Shown piece by piece: positions 24,062 through 32,701 of a stretch of DNA of 64,000 nucleotides. Made by a program: the position numbers and the translations under genes. Below the pieces are notes generated by a model. The model was not told the DNA's origin, did not search any database, and saw nothing but the letters and a program-made list of their open reading frames with translations. The stretch is taken from contig NZ_JAGGDJ010000001.1 in NCBI RefSeq assembly GCF_017652985.1, positions 372,001-436,000 of the forward strand. Reading direction: 5' to 3'. Origin of the DNA: Paenibacillus artemisiicola. Lineage in GTDB: Bacteria > Bacillota > Bacilli > Paenibacillales > Paenibacillaceae. How positions within the stretch are numbered: the stretch's first letter is position 1; each line of letters starts with the position of its first letter.

Positions 24062-24233
24062 CGGGGAGGCAGAGCGGATTTAATCCCCTCCGCAAAGCCC
24101 TTCGCGCCGGCGCGGCATCACCGCGGCATTGGAAGCATGGATTCATTCGGCTAGTCTGATTAATGTAAGAACCGCGAATCGGCCGCGCGGATCGCGTACC
24201 ATCATTTACGCGCATGTCGAAACAACTCGGAGA

Positions 24234-24268
24234 TTGACAATTCTTTTGCCTATCGCTTACTGTAAAAT
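24234..24268 (+). promoter_or_regulatory. Possible promoter of the ATP-grasp/DUF350/K+ channel operon
   Basis: TTGACA at 24234-24239 and TAAAAT at 24263-24268, but 23 bases apart, so they cannot be one standard promoter; either box may act with a poorer partner. The position, 37 bases before the first operon gene, is right. Confidence 0.35.
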
Positions 24269-24304
24269 CTGGTAGAGACTCCAAATTCGAGAGGATGGCA
24301 AGAA

Positions 24305-24523
24305 GTGGAACACGGAATCGGCGTCATTTTATACGAGAAGGAAGCGGACGGCGGCTTGGCGAAAATCGACGAGCGGGACTGGACCCCGGCGATGGTCGCG
24401 TCGCTCGAGCACGTCAATTACATTACGGTCGGCGGACGCGAATACGAGACGCTGGAAGGCCGTATGAATCTAGATAGCGGCAAATTGGAAATTCTCGTCG
24501 TTCCGATGCGGACCGACGAATGA
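24305..24523 (+). CDS. Small hypothetical protein, first gene of the membrane-stress-like operon
   Basis: A 72-residue acidic protein starting with GTG, GAGAGG 10 bases upstream. The sequence (MEHGIGVILYEKEADGGLAK, then VNYITVGGREYETLEG and KLEILVVPM) suggests a small beta-rich domain and has no recognised family. Its stop lies 23 bases before the next start, and an alternative ATG of the next frame overlaps this stop, so it belongs to the same operon as the ATP-grasp ligase, DUF350 protein and K+ channel. Confidence 0.6.
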   Translation: MEHGIGVILYEKEADGGLAKIDERDWTPAMVASLEHVNYITVGGREYETLEGRMNLDSGKLEILVVPMRTDE

Positions 24524-24546
24524 CGCAGCGAAAGGGGAGCCCTCGA

Positions 24547-25263
24547 TTGACACGAAACGAACAGCCGCATGAGTCGGTCAGAAGCAAGCTGTTTACGAAG
24601 GACGGCAAGCCGCTGCGGGTGCTCTCGACGTCGCTCGGCCTCGCGCTGCTGGCCAGCGTCGCGTTCGGCGCGGTGAGTCACGCGGCGGACGGAACGGCCG
24701 CGGCGCCGGAACAGCCGAAGCTGGTCGAGTACTCGACGGAAGCGGTGAAAGCGTACTTCGATCCCGCCGTCGATTGGAACCTTCCGATGCTCGGCGAGGA
24801 CGACGAAGACGAGCAGGACCAGACGCCCGTCGCATCGGGGGGAGGCGGCGGCGCGGGCTCGGCCGGCGCAAGCGGCTCCGGCCACGAGACGATCATCATC
24901 AACAACGGTTCGCATTCCAGCTTCGGCTGGGACGATCTGCTCCTCTATCATTTGCTGTTCAATAACGGCGGCTCCTACTCGACGTCGTCGTGGTCGAGAT
25001 CGCATACGACGTATTACGCGAACACGAGCACGCCGTATAAAGCGAAGAGCTTCACCGGCGACAGCTTCCAGAACAAGCCGGTCGTCGGCTCGGCGGTGCG
25101 TCCGAAGACGACGACGGGGTCGGGTACGGTCACGCGGCGCTCTTCGTCCTCGAAGCCCGGCGGCATCGGCGGCACCTCGAGCGTGATCAGCGGCTCGAAG
25201 TCGAGCTCCGGTTCGTCGAGCCATAGCAGCAGCTCCCATTCGTCGGGAGGCTTCGGCGGATGA
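24547..25263 (+). CDS. Exported or membrane-anchored Ser/Gly-rich protein with GGFGG C-terminus
   Basis: A 238-residue protein. An N-terminal hydrophobic segment (LSTSLGLALLASVAFGAVSH, about residues 22-41) is followed by an acidic region (GEDDEDEQDQ), a Gly-rich linker, a short hydrophobic patch (WDDLLLYHLLFNNGG), a basic Thr/Ser stretch and a Ser/His-rich tail ending SSGGFGG. This layout recalls E. coli YgiB (DUF1190), whose gene also precedes a glutathionylspermidine-synthase-like gene, though I do not claim homology. TTG at 24547 is 7 bases after AAAGGGGAG; ATG at 24520 overlaps the preceding stop. Its stop overlaps the ligase start (ATGA). The exposed Gly-rich end could be a ligase substrate (inference). 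Confidence 0.65.
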   Translation: MTRNEQPHESVRSKLFTKDGKPLRVLSTSLGLALLASVAFGAVSHAADGTAAAPEQPKLVEYSTEAVKAYFDPAVDWNLPMLGEDDEDEQDQTPVASGGGGGAGSAGASGSGHETIIINNGSHSSFGWDDLLLYHLLFNNGGSYSTSSWSRSHTTYYANTSTPYKAKSFTGDSFQNKPVVGSAVRPKTTTGSGTVTRRSSSSKPGGIGGTSSVISGSKSSSGSSSHSSSSHSSGGFGG

Positions 25264-26465
25264 CGACGCAAGCGTTCGAAGTGCGCGGGACGCCCGATCC
25301 GGACCGGGCCTCGCGCGTCGCGCGGCTGCGCGACATCGGCTTCGCCTGGGCGGATCTGGAGGACGAAGCCTATTGGCTCGACCAGATCGTCGTCATGCGG
25401 GAGGAGACGTACGCCGAGCTCGAGGCCGCGGCCGCGAAGCTGTGGCGCGTCTTCGACAAGGCGGTCCGCTTCGTGCACGGCAAGCGCGAGCTCTACGAAC
25501 GGCTCGGCATTCCGGAGATTCTGTGGGAGACGCTGGATCTGCTGCCGCTCCCGGCGGAGGGCTTTATCAGCCGCTACGCGCGGTTCGACTTCGCCGTCTC
25601 GGGCGAAGGCGCGATCAAGCTGCTGGAGCTGAACGCCGATACGCCGACGGGCTACGTCGAAGCCGCGATCGCGACGCCTTGGCTGTGCGGGCAAGCGGGC
25701 ATCGCTTCGCCGAACGCGCGCATGGCGGAGCTCGTCGCGGCGGCCTGGGCGGAGGAACGGCCCGATACCGCCGCTTGCGTCGGCTATGGCGAACACCTGG
25801 AGGATTCGGGCACCATCGAGGCGCTCGTCCGCCACAGCGGCCTGAACGTCCGCTGCGTCGATTGCCTGGAGCTGTGGGTGGACGAAGGCGTGCTGAAGGA
25901 CGGGCAAGGCGCCGCGATCCGGCGCATGTTCGCCTTGTACCCGAAGGAATGGCTTGCCGTCGACGAGGGCGGCGACGCGCTGCTGTACGCGGTCGACAGC
26001 GGCAATCTGGCGCTGTTCAACAACCCGCACGCCATCCTCCTGCAGTCGAAAGGACTGCAAGCGGCGATCTGGGGCTTATACGAGCTGAATCAACTGTACG
26101 ACGCCGAGGAGCGGAAGGCGATCCGCCGCTATATGCTGCCGACGTACAACAAGGCCGTCTTCCAGGGCAGCTTCGTGTCGAAATCGATGTTCGGCCGCGA
26201 AGGCGGCTCCGTCCGGATGTTCGACCGGGAGGGGCGCCTCGAGATCGAGGACCGGGACGGCTTCGATACGAGCGCGCTCTTTCCGACCGTGTACCAGAAA
26301 CGGGCTGAGCTCGCCCGCATCGCGACGGCCGCGGGCGACTTCCATCTGCTGACGGGCCTGTTCGTGCTGAACGGCACGCCCTGCGGCATGCTCGGCAGAG
26401 CCGGCGGTCCGATTACCGGCAATACGAGCCATTTTATCCCGCTAGGAGTGAAGGAACGAGGATGA
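25260..26465 (+). CDS. Glutathionylspermidine-synthase-like ATP-grasp ligase (YgiC/YjfC family)
   Basis: A 401-residue cytosolic ATP-grasp enzyme. Family landmarks are LLELNADTPTGYVEA (pre-ATP-grasp region), AILLQSKGLQAAIW, FVSKSMFGREGGSV (nucleotide lysine and REG) and GRAGGPITGNTSHFIPLGV at the end. Length matches YgiC/YjfC, which lack the amidase half of glutathionylspermidine synthetase. Such enzymes should form an amide bond between a peptide carboxylate and an amine; substrates of the stand-alone forms are unknown. It overlaps genes on both sides by ATGA, so it is translated with the exported Gly-tailed protein and the lipoprotein. Confidence 0.85.
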   Translation: MTTQAFEVRGTPDPDRASRVARLRDIGFAWADLEDEAYWLDQIVVMREETYAELEAAAAKLWRVFDKAVRFVHGKRELYERLGIPEILWETLDLLPLPAEGFISRYARFDFAVSGEGAIKLLELNADTPTGYVEAAIATPWLCGQAGIASPNARMAELVAAAWAEERPDTAACVGYGEHLEDSGTIEALVRHSGLNVRCVDCLELWVDEGVLKDGQGAAIRRMFALYPKEWLAVDEGGDALLYAVDSGNLALFNNPHAILLQSKGLQAAIWGLYELNQLYDAEERKAIRRYMLPTYNKAVFQGSFVSKSMFGREGGSVRMFDREGRLEIEDRDGFDTSALFPTVYQKRAELARIATAAGDFHLLTGLFVLNGTPCGMLGRAGGPITGNTSHFIPLGVKERG

Positions 26466-27157
26466 TCGACACTATGACCACACCAACACCGGGACCCCGG
26501 GCATCGTCCGGCGCCGCGCGCCGCTTCCGTCCGAGGCTGCTTGGCCTGCTGGCGGCCGGCGCGCTCGCCGCGCTGCTTCTCGGCGCCTGCGGGAACGACC
26601 AGACGTCGGTACTGAGCGCCAGCGCATCGGCGAACGCGCAGGCCGAGACCGCCGACCCCGACCGGATCCCGTGGGATTACCGGCTCGTCCAAGGCACCGT
26701 CGGCGACCTGATCGGCGGCGACATGACGATCCTGCCGGACAACGCGCTGCTTCCGAACGACGGCAACTACGCCACCGGCGACAAGGTCTGGACGCTGCAG
26801 TTCATGAGCGCCGACATGACGACCGGCGCGAGCGGCAACAACGAGGTCAAGCTTTCCGCTTGGACGACGATCAAGTCGTATCCGGACGAGGCGAAGGCGA
26901 AGGCCGACATGGCCAATTTGAAAATCTCGCTCAAGACGAACGTCAGCCTGGTCGGCGTCTACAAGACGAGCTACCAGGGCAAGACGCGCAATTTCGCCGT
27001 CATCACGCTTCCGTCGGGCAACCAGCTGAAGCAGCCGATCGACGACGCGCGGTACCAGAAGCTGAAGAGTTTGAAAGAAGTGCCGGTCATGGTCGAGGAA
27101 GTCCACGACTACGCGAATTATGATTTGGCGTACGCGAAATTCAGGGGGTGGGCATGA
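26462..27157 (+). CDS. Lipoprotein of the ATP-grasp/DUF350 operon
   Basis: A 231-residue protein with a basic N-terminus, a hydrophobic segment and lipobox LLGAC near residue 42, so it should be anchored on the outer face of the membrane. The mature part (TVGDLIGGDMTILPDNALL, KVWTLQFMSADMTTGASG, VSLVGVYKTSYQGKTRNFAV) is not recognised. ATG overlaps the ligase stop, and its own stop overlaps the DUF350 start. Its place between a ligase and membrane proteins suggests a surface partner of this system. Confidence 0.7.
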   Translation: MIDTMTTPTPGPRASSGAARRFRPRLLGLLAAGALAALLLGACGNDQTSVLSASASANAQAETADPDRIPWDYRLVQGTVGDLIGGDMTILPDNALLPNDGNYATGDKVWTLQFMSADMTTGASGNNEVKLSAWTTIKSYPDEAKAKADMANLKISLKTNVSLVGVYKTSYQGKTRNFAVITLPSGNQLKQPIDDARYQKLKSLKEVPVMVEEVHDYANYDLAYAKFRGWA

Positions 27158-27549
27158 TGGTCGTGGTAACCAATTTAATCATCAGCATCGTCGTCATTAT
27201 TCTTCTTCAACTGCTCGGCATGCTCGTCTTCAGCTGGATGACCCCATTCAAGGACATGGAGGAGCTGCGCAAGGGCAATACGGCCGTCGGCCTAGCGCTC
27301 GGCGGCAAATTCATGGCGACCGCGATCATACTCGGCGTCGCGGCATACACGAACACGTCCATCTGGTATTTAATGCTGTGGTTCGCCGTCGGCTACGTCT
27401 GCTTGATCGCCGCGTATTGGCTCTTCGAGCTGGCGACGCCGGGGCTGAAGGTCTCCGAGCATCTGCAGCAGGGCAACAACGCGATCGGCATCCTGCTCTG
27501 CGCGGTATACCTCGGCACGAGCTTCGCCGTCAGCAGCCTGATCGTCTAA
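27154..27549 (+). CDS. DUF350 membrane protein (YjfL-like)
   Basis: A 131-residue protein with four membrane helices arranged as an internal duplication: RKGNTAVGLALGGKF in the first half and QQGNNAIGILLCAVY in the second, the hallmark of DUF350. E. coli YjfL is encoded with YjfC (ATP-grasp) and YjfM, and the same partnership appears here. The biochemical role is unknown; membrane sensing or transport is assumed. AGGGGGTG (27143-27150) and an ATGA overlap support 27154; ATG at 27157 is an equal alternative. Confidence 0.85.
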   Translation: MMVVVTNLIISIVVIILLQLLGMLVFSWMTPFKDMEELRKGNTAVGLALGGKFMATAIILGVAAYTNTSIWYLMLWFAVGYVCLIAAYWLFELATPGLKVSEHLQQGNNAIGILLCAVYLGTSFAVSSLIV

Positions 27550-27620
27550 CGAGACGCGCCGAGGGAACGGGACTGCCCGCCGAAATACGAGGCTGATCCG
27601 AACGGGAGAGGAACATCCGC

Positions 27621-28637
27621 ATGCATTTTTTGCTTCGCTTGCTGCTCAAGACCATGCATTTCAAAAACACGTCGATCATCCTGACGGCGCTCGTCTTCAT
27701 CCTCGCGTGCTCGACGCTCGCGCTGGCGCTGGAGCCGGAGACGTTCCATTCCTGGTTCAACGCGCTGTATTGGGTGCTGACGACGATGTCGACGGTCGGG
27801 TACGGCGATTATTACGCCAAGACGGCGGCCGGCAAGCTGCTGACGATCTTCCTGTACGTCTTCGGAATCGGACTGCTCAGCCTGCTGATCGGCAAAGTCA
27901 TCGATTCCATCGCATCCATCCAGCGGCAGAGGGAGGCCGGGCAATTGCGGTTCCAGGGGAAAGGGCATTTCATCATCATTAATTGGAGCAAGAAGGCGCA
28001 GTACGCCGTCGACGAAATCGCGGCCTGCCTGCCGGACGCGGAAATCGTCATCATCGACGAGTCCGACCGGCATCCGATGCAGCGGAAGAGCCGCGTGCAT
28101 TTCATCAGCGGCGACCCGGCCTCCGACGAGGTGCTGGAAGAGGCGAATCTGACGGAGGCGCGCGCGGCGATCATCTTCGCGGACTCGCGGATCGACGAAG
28201 CGGCGCTGGCCGACGGGAAGACGCTGCTCATCGCCTCGAGCATCGAGCGGCTCGCGCCGAGCATCCATTCCACGGTCGAGATCGTGCACGAGAAGAACGT
28301 CCAGAACTTCCGCTACGTCAAGGTGAACGAGTTCGTTCTGTCGCATGACGCGATCTCGCGGCTTGCCGTCCGGGCTGCGCTGCAGGAAGGCAATTCGGAG
28401 ATCTTCAGCCAGCTGCTCAGCCGGCAGCACGGCGACGATATCTACGAGGTGCCGCTGAAGCCCGAATGGCGGACGTACGGCGACGCCTTCCAGGAACTGC
28501 TGAGCCGGGGCGCGACGCTGATCTCCGACCGCGGGGACCTCGGGGTGAACCGCAAGCTCCGCGAAGCGATTCCGCCGGAAGCGAGACTGTTCGTGATCGC
28601 GGACAAATCGACCTTCGACGCGATCTTGGGCTCCTAG
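27621..28637 (+). CDS. YugO-like potassium channel with RCK (TrkA-N) domain
   Basis: A 338-residue protein. Two membrane helices flank a pore loop with selectivity filter STVGYGDY (about residues 57-64). The cytosolic RCK domain starts near residue 115 (GHFIIINWSKKAQYAVDEI...IVIIDESD) with a nucleotide-type Rossmann strand, and ends with a TrkA-C-like part. It resembles B. subtilis YugO, a K+ channel used in biofilm electrical signalling. GGGAGAGG lies 10 bases before the ATG, 71 bases after the DUF350 gene. As last gene of the operon it ties K+ flux or membrane potential to the ligase/DUF350 module. A terminator follows. Confidence 0.9.
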   Translation: MHFLLRLLLKTMHFKNTSIILTALVFILACSTLALALEPETFHSWFNALYWVLTTMSTVGYGDYYAKTAAGKLLTIFLYVFGIGLLSLLIGKVIDSIASIQRQREAGQLRFQGKGHFIIINWSKKAQYAVDEIAACLPDAEIVIIDESDRHPMQRKSRVHFISGDPASDEVLEEANLTEARAAIIFADSRIDEAALADGKTLLIASSIERLAPSIHSTVEIVHEKNVQNFRYVKVNEFVLSHDAISRLAVRAALQEGNSEIFSQLLSRQHGDDIYEVPLKPEWRTYGDAFQELLSRGATLISDRGDLGVNRKLREAIPPEARLFVIADKSTFDAILGS

Positions 28638-28719
28638 GCCGCAGCCATTGTAGGGCCTGGGAACGGTCAGGTGGGCGGAGGTTAATCGATTGACGACATT
28701 CCCAGCAAGTTAAAACCAC

Positions 28720-28760
28720 AAGACCATGCCTTGCGGCGCCGCCGCAGACATGGTCTTTTT
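28720..28760 (+). terminator. Bidirectional terminator between convergent genes
   Basis: AAGACCATG pairs with CATGGTCTT, with an inner TGCGGC/GCCGCA stem, and TTTTT follows on the plus strand; the minus-strand exit is also T-rich. It serves the K+ channel operon and the convergent membrane-protein gene. Confidence 0.88.
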
Positions 28761-28778
28761 GGTCTGTTAGGACGCCGG

Positions 28779-29708
28779 TTACCGCAGATTCGCGCTGCCG
28801 CCCGAAGCGGAGGTTCCGCTGCCCGCGCCCGGTTCCAGGAACGCAAGCCGGAAGGAGACGGCGCCGGCCGCGAGCGAGATCAGGAAGCAGGCCGCGGCGG
28901 CGAGCGGAAGCGCGGACCAAGCGAAGAGCGCGTGGCCCAAATACGTCTGCCAGCCGATGGCGAGCAGGCCGAGCAGAAACGCGATTCCGGCGGCGTGGAT
29001 ATAGCCGCGGCTTGCGAAGCCGCGCCGCGCGGCGCGGGCCGAGAGCCAAGCGACGGCCGGAAGCGCCTGCAGCGCATGGAAGCCGAGGCCGTGCAGCCAG
29101 ATGATGTTGCCGTCCGTTCCGACGGTGCGGCCTTGGTTCATCGAGATCCAGATGCCGGCCGCGAAGGAGACGACCACCGCCGCCATGGCGTAGCGGATGC
29201 CGATCGCCAGCTCGGGCTGCCGGCGGTAGGCGCCGGACCGGAAAAAATAACCGGCGAAGAAGAGGTAGTAGAGAATCAGCAGGGCAGCGACGCTCGCGAA
29301 TATATTGCCGACCGCGACGTCGAACGCCGCCGCGCCGTCTTCCAGGAACCGCGGATTGACGCCGCGGGCGTTTTGGACCGTTTCCGCCGCGTACGAGTAG
29401 AGAGCCAGCGGAATGTACGACCAGCGGAAGAAGGCCCGAACCTTCGGTCCCGCGCCCGAGAGCGGGACGATCGCCGCCGTCGACAGCACGAACAGTCCCA
29501 GCGCCGCGTCGAACGAGAACGCATGCGAAATGTCGCCGCCCGGCGCGACCGCCGCGCCTTCCAATAGCCACCATAGGCCGCAGACGGCCGCGAGCAGAAA
29601 TCCGAACAGCCCCGTCAGCACCAGCCATTTCTCGCCTTGAAAGAACCGGGGGATCTCCTTGGCTTCATGCCGATTTCCCGCCATTGGCGGGAACATCGCG
29701 TTCTTCAT
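28779..29708 (-). CDS. Polytopic membrane protein of unknown function
   Basis: A 309-residue, strongly hydrophobic protein with about eight membrane helices (for example WLVLTGLFGFLLAAVCGLWW, FASVAALLILYYLFFAGYFF and YIHAAGIAFLLGLLAIGW). Conserved-looking polar or aromatic residues fall within helices (NGIIWLHGLGFHALQ-like, WISMNQGRT). GGAGTGAAGGAAG lies before the ATG. No family was recognised; the topology is not that of a standard transporter. It is monocistronic and divergent from the sugar-binding-protein operon. Confidence 0.65.
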   Translation of the reverse strand: MKNAMFPPMAGNRHEAKEIPRFFQGEKWLVLTGLFGFLLAAVCGLWWLLEGAAVAPGGDISHAFSFDAALGLFVLSTAAIVPLSGAGPKVRAFFRWSYIPLALYSYAAETVQNARGVNPRFLEDGAAAFDVAVGNIFASVAALLILYYLFFAGYFFRSGAYRRQPELAIGIRYAMAAVVVSFAAGIWISMNQGRTVGTDGNIIWLHGLGFHALQALPAVAWLSARAARRGFASRGYIHAAGIAFLLGLLAIGWQTYLGHALFAWSALPLAAAACFLISLAAGAVSFRLAFLEPGAGSGTSASGGSANLR

Positions 29709-30026
29709 CTTCCTTCACTCCTTATTCGGTGATGTGCTGCTTTCATCGTACCGCTGCTATTTCTTGGAAAAAACCTGCGCGGGACCGAGGCCCGGGTACG
29801 GCTTTGGTCGAGGGCCGCCCCGGACTTCGAACGGAGCGGCGCCTCGAACGCGGCTGGGCGCGAAATCGTCGATCGCATTGGCGAAATCGTCAGCCGGCGC
29901 GCAGGAATTCGACATCGGATTGGCGATTTTGCGCCTATCGGGGAAGGGCCGCGGCCCGTTAGTCTGAAGGGGCGAGAGCGCTTGCAGGCCTCTTGCCACG
30001 ATACGATTCAACGGAGGGTGAAACGC
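29709..30026 (+). promoter_or_regulatory. Divergent regulatory region with 11-base direct repeats
   Basis: About 320 bases between the minus-strand membrane protein and the sugar importer. GCGAAATCGTC occurs at 29860-29870 and 29881-29891, 21 bases apart (two helical turns), each embedded in or next to ATTGGCGA, with a further ATTGGCGATTTTGCG around 29919-29933. Direct repeats in phase suit an AraC-type activator such as the one encoded at 35067. No clean -35/-10 pair was found. Confidence 0.45.
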
Positions 30027-31709
30027 ATGAGAAAATGGTTGGCTTCCGGCTTGAGCGTCGCGCTGCTCGGCTCGCTGCTCGCGGCCTGCTCGTCGGACGG
30101 CGGGAACAACACCGGCAACGCAAACGGCGGCAACGCGCAAGACAACGCGCAGGGCAAGGGGAACGGGGCCGCGGAAGAAGGAAACGCCGGATCTCCCGCG
30201 GGGGACGGCGAAGCGGGGGCGTATCCGATCAAGACCGACAAAACGCTGACGTACTGGGGCGAAATCACCGGCAACCTGGTCGGCGTCAAAGCGTCGCACG
30301 ACGAAGTCCCGTTCTTCCAGGACTGGCAGAAGAAGACCGGCGTGAAGCTCAAATTCACGGCGCCGCCCGCGGGCCAGACGAAGGAAGCGCTCAACGTGAT
30401 GCTCGCCTCCGGCGATCTGCCGGATATGCTCGAGTACAACTTCCTGGGCTTCCCCGGCGGACCGGAGAAGGCGATCGGCGACGGCTATATCCTGAAGCTG
30501 AACGACCTGATCGACAAGAACGCGCCGAACCTGAAGAAATTTTTGCAGGACAACCCCGACATCGACAAAATGGTCAAGACCGACAGCGGCAGCTACTACG
30601 CGTTCCCGTTCATTCGCGGCGACGAGTACCTGCGCGTCTTCCAAGGACCGATCATCCGCAAGGACTGGCTCGACGAGCTCGGGCTGCCAATGCCGGAGAC
30701 GATCGACGATTGGACGGCGACGCTGCGCGCGTTCAAGGAGAAGAAGGGCGCGGCCGCGCCGCTCTCGTTCGTCAGCAAGCCGCGGTTCTTCAACGAATCC
30801 GGCAACGGCGCGTTCATCGGCGCGTTCGGCGTGAACCGCGGCTTCTACCAGGAGGACGGGAAGATCATATTCGGGCCGGCCGAGCCGGGCTTCAAGGACT
30901 ACCTGTCCCTGTTCCACGACTGGTACGCGGAAGGGCTCATCGACAAGAACGCCGCAACGGCGGATTCGAAAGCGCTCGACAGCAACATCGCCTCCGGCGC
31001 GACCGGCGCCACGGTCGGCAACGCGGGCGGCGGCATCGGCAAGTGGCAGCCGCTCGCACAGGCGAACGATCCGAAGGCCGTCCTCGTCGCCGCGCCGTAT
31101 CCGGTGCTGAAGAAGGGCGATACGCCGAAATTCGGCCAGCGCCAGCAGGCGTACTCTTCCGAAGGCACGGTCGCGATCACGACGTCGGCCAAGGACCCGG
31201 AGCTGGCGGTCCGCATGCTGGATTACGGCTACGGCGAGGAAGGGCATCTATTCTTCAATTTCGGAACCGAAGGCGTCAGCTACAACATGGTGGACGGCTA
31301 TCCGACCTACACCGACCTGCTGATGAAGAATCCGGACAAGCTCGCGCCGGCGCAGGCGATCTCGGAGTACGCCCGCGGCAGCTACAACGGCCCGTTCGTC
31401 CAGGACAAGCGCTACGCCGAGCAGTTCTTCGCCCTGCAGACGCAGCGCGACGCGATCGGCGTCTGGGCGAAGACCGACGCGGCCAAGTACAACCTGCCGC
31501 CGCTCACGCCGACCCCGGAGGAGAGCTCGGAATACGCCGCGATCATGACCGACATCGATACGCTCGTGGACGAGATGACGCTGAAGATCATCCTCGGCAC
31601 CGAGCCGGTCGACAAGTACGACGATTACCTCGCGAAGATGAAGTCGCTGAACCTCGACCGCGCGATCGAGATTCAGACGGCGGCCTTGGCGCGGTACGAC
31701 AGCCGGTAA
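30027..31709 (+). CDS. Sugar/oligosaccharide-binding lipoprotein (LplA-like), copy 1
   Basis: A 560-residue extracellular binding protein with signal peptide and lipobox LLAAC near residue 20, then an Asn/Gly/Ala-rich linker. Characteristic segments: KTDKTLTYWGEITGN, LASGDLPDMLEYNF, GPIIRKDWLDELGLPMPETI and FNFGTEGVSYNMVDGYP near the C-terminus, typical for LplA/YtcQ-like proteins of Paenibacillus. ACGGAGGGTG lies 6 bases before the ATG at 30027. Permeases and a GH88 hydrolase follow, pointing to unsaturated uronic-acid oligosaccharides. A close paralogue is encoded at 37419. Confidence 0.92.
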   Translation: MRKWLASGLSVALLGSLLAACSSDGGNNTGNANGGNAQDNAQGKGNGAAEEGNAGSPAGDGEAGAYPIKTDKTLTYWGEITGNLVGVKASHDEVPFFQDWQKKTGVKLKFTAPPAGQTKEALNVMLASGDLPDMLEYNFLGFPGGPEKAIGDGYILKLNDLIDKNAPNLKKFLQDNPDIDKMVKTDSGSYYAFPFIRGDEYLRVFQGPIIRKDWLDELGLPMPETIDDWTATLRAFKEKKGAAAPLSFVSKPRFFNESGNGAFIGAFGVNRGFYQEDGKIIFGPAEPGFKDYLSLFHDWYAEGLIDKNAATADSKALDSNIASGATGATVGNAGGGIGKWQPLAQANDPKAVLVAAPYPVLKKGDTPKFGQRQQAYSSEGTVAITTSAKDPELAVRMLDYGYGEEGHLFFNFGTEGVSYNMVDGYPTYTDLLMKNPDKLAPAQAISEYARGSYNGPFVQDKRYAEQFFALQTQRDAIGVWAKTDAAKYNLPPLTPTPEESSEYAAIMTDIDTLVDEMTLKIILGTEPVDKYDDYLAKMKSLNLDRAIEIQTAALARYDSR

Positions 31710-31767
31710 GAGACCGGAGAGGGGCCGCGGCCCCTCCCTTTACGAAACGAGGTGAACGCATCGCGCC

Positions 31768-32691
31768 ATGGCACAGCCGTCCACGGTCAAGAACCGATTC
31801 GCGCGGGATTTCCTGCTGAACAAATATCTGTACCTGATGATGCTGCCGGTCCTCGCGTACTACGTCGTCTTTCATTACGCGCCGATGTACGGAGCGCTCA
31901 TCGCCTTCAAGAATTACTCGCCGATGAAGGGCATTCTCGGCAGCGACTGGGTCGGCCTGAAGCATTTCGAGGAGTTCTTCCGCAGCTACTATTTCGTGCG
32001 CATTCTCAAGAATACGCTGCTCATCAGCCTGTATTCGCTGCTGTTCGAGTTTCCGGCGCCCATCATTCTGGCGCTGCTCATCAACGAAGTGCGTCACCGA
32101 ATGTTCAAGCGCGTCGTGCAGACGATCACGTACATGCCGTACTTCATCTCGCTCGTCGTCATCTGCGGCATCATCACCGATTTCACCAACGCGGACGGCC
32201 TGATCAACCGCCTGCTAACCTGGATCGGCTACGACGGGCAGGCGATGCTCCAGAAGCCCGGGCTGTTCCGCCCGATCTACATCTCGTCGGAGATCTGGCA
32301 GCGGATCGGCTGGGAATCGATCATCTACATCGCGGCGCTGATGAGCATCGACCAGGAGCAGTACGAAGCGGCCCGGATGGACGGCGCCAGCCGGTTCAAG
32401 CAGATCGTCTACATCACGCTGCCGGGCATCATGCCGACCATCGCGATCATGCTGATTCTGCGGATGGGCAACCTGCTCAACGTCGGCTTCGAGAAAATCA
32501 TATTGCTGTACAACCCGGTCACGTACGAGACGGCCGACGTCATCTCGTCCTTCGTGTACCGGAAGGGCCTGCTCGAATTCGGCTGGAGCTACAGCTCGGC
32601 GGTCGGCCTGTTCAATTCGTGCATCAACTTGATCCTGCTCGTGACGGCCAACGCCGTCAGCCGCCGAGTGAGCAAAAGCAGCCTATGGTGA
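31768..32691 (+). CDS. Oligosaccharide ABC permease (LplB type)
   Basis: A 307-residue permease with six helices. The N-terminal YLMMLPVLAYYVVFHYAPMYG is typical for LplB/YtcP-family proteins, and the EAA loop reads EAARMDGASRFKQIVYITLP. GAGGTG lies about 13 bases before the ATG, somewhat far. The gene sits 58 bases behind the binding protein and 10 bases before the partner permease. Confidence 0.92.
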   Translation: MAQPSTVKNRFARDFLLNKYLYLMMLPVLAYYVVFHYAPMYGALIAFKNYSPMKGILGSDWVGLKHFEEFFRSYYFVRILKNTLLISLYSLLFEFPAPIILALLINEVRHRMFKRVVQTITYMPYFISLVVICGIITDFTNADGLINRLLTWIGYDGQAMLQKPGLFRPIYISSEIWQRIGWESIIYIAALMSIDQEQYEAARMDGASRFKQIVYITLPGIMPTIAIMLILRMGNLLNVGFEKIILLYNPVTYETADVISSFVYRKGLLEFGWSYSSAVGLFNSCINLILLVTANAVSRRVSKSSLW

Positions 32692-32701
32692 GGTGAGAAG
32701 G

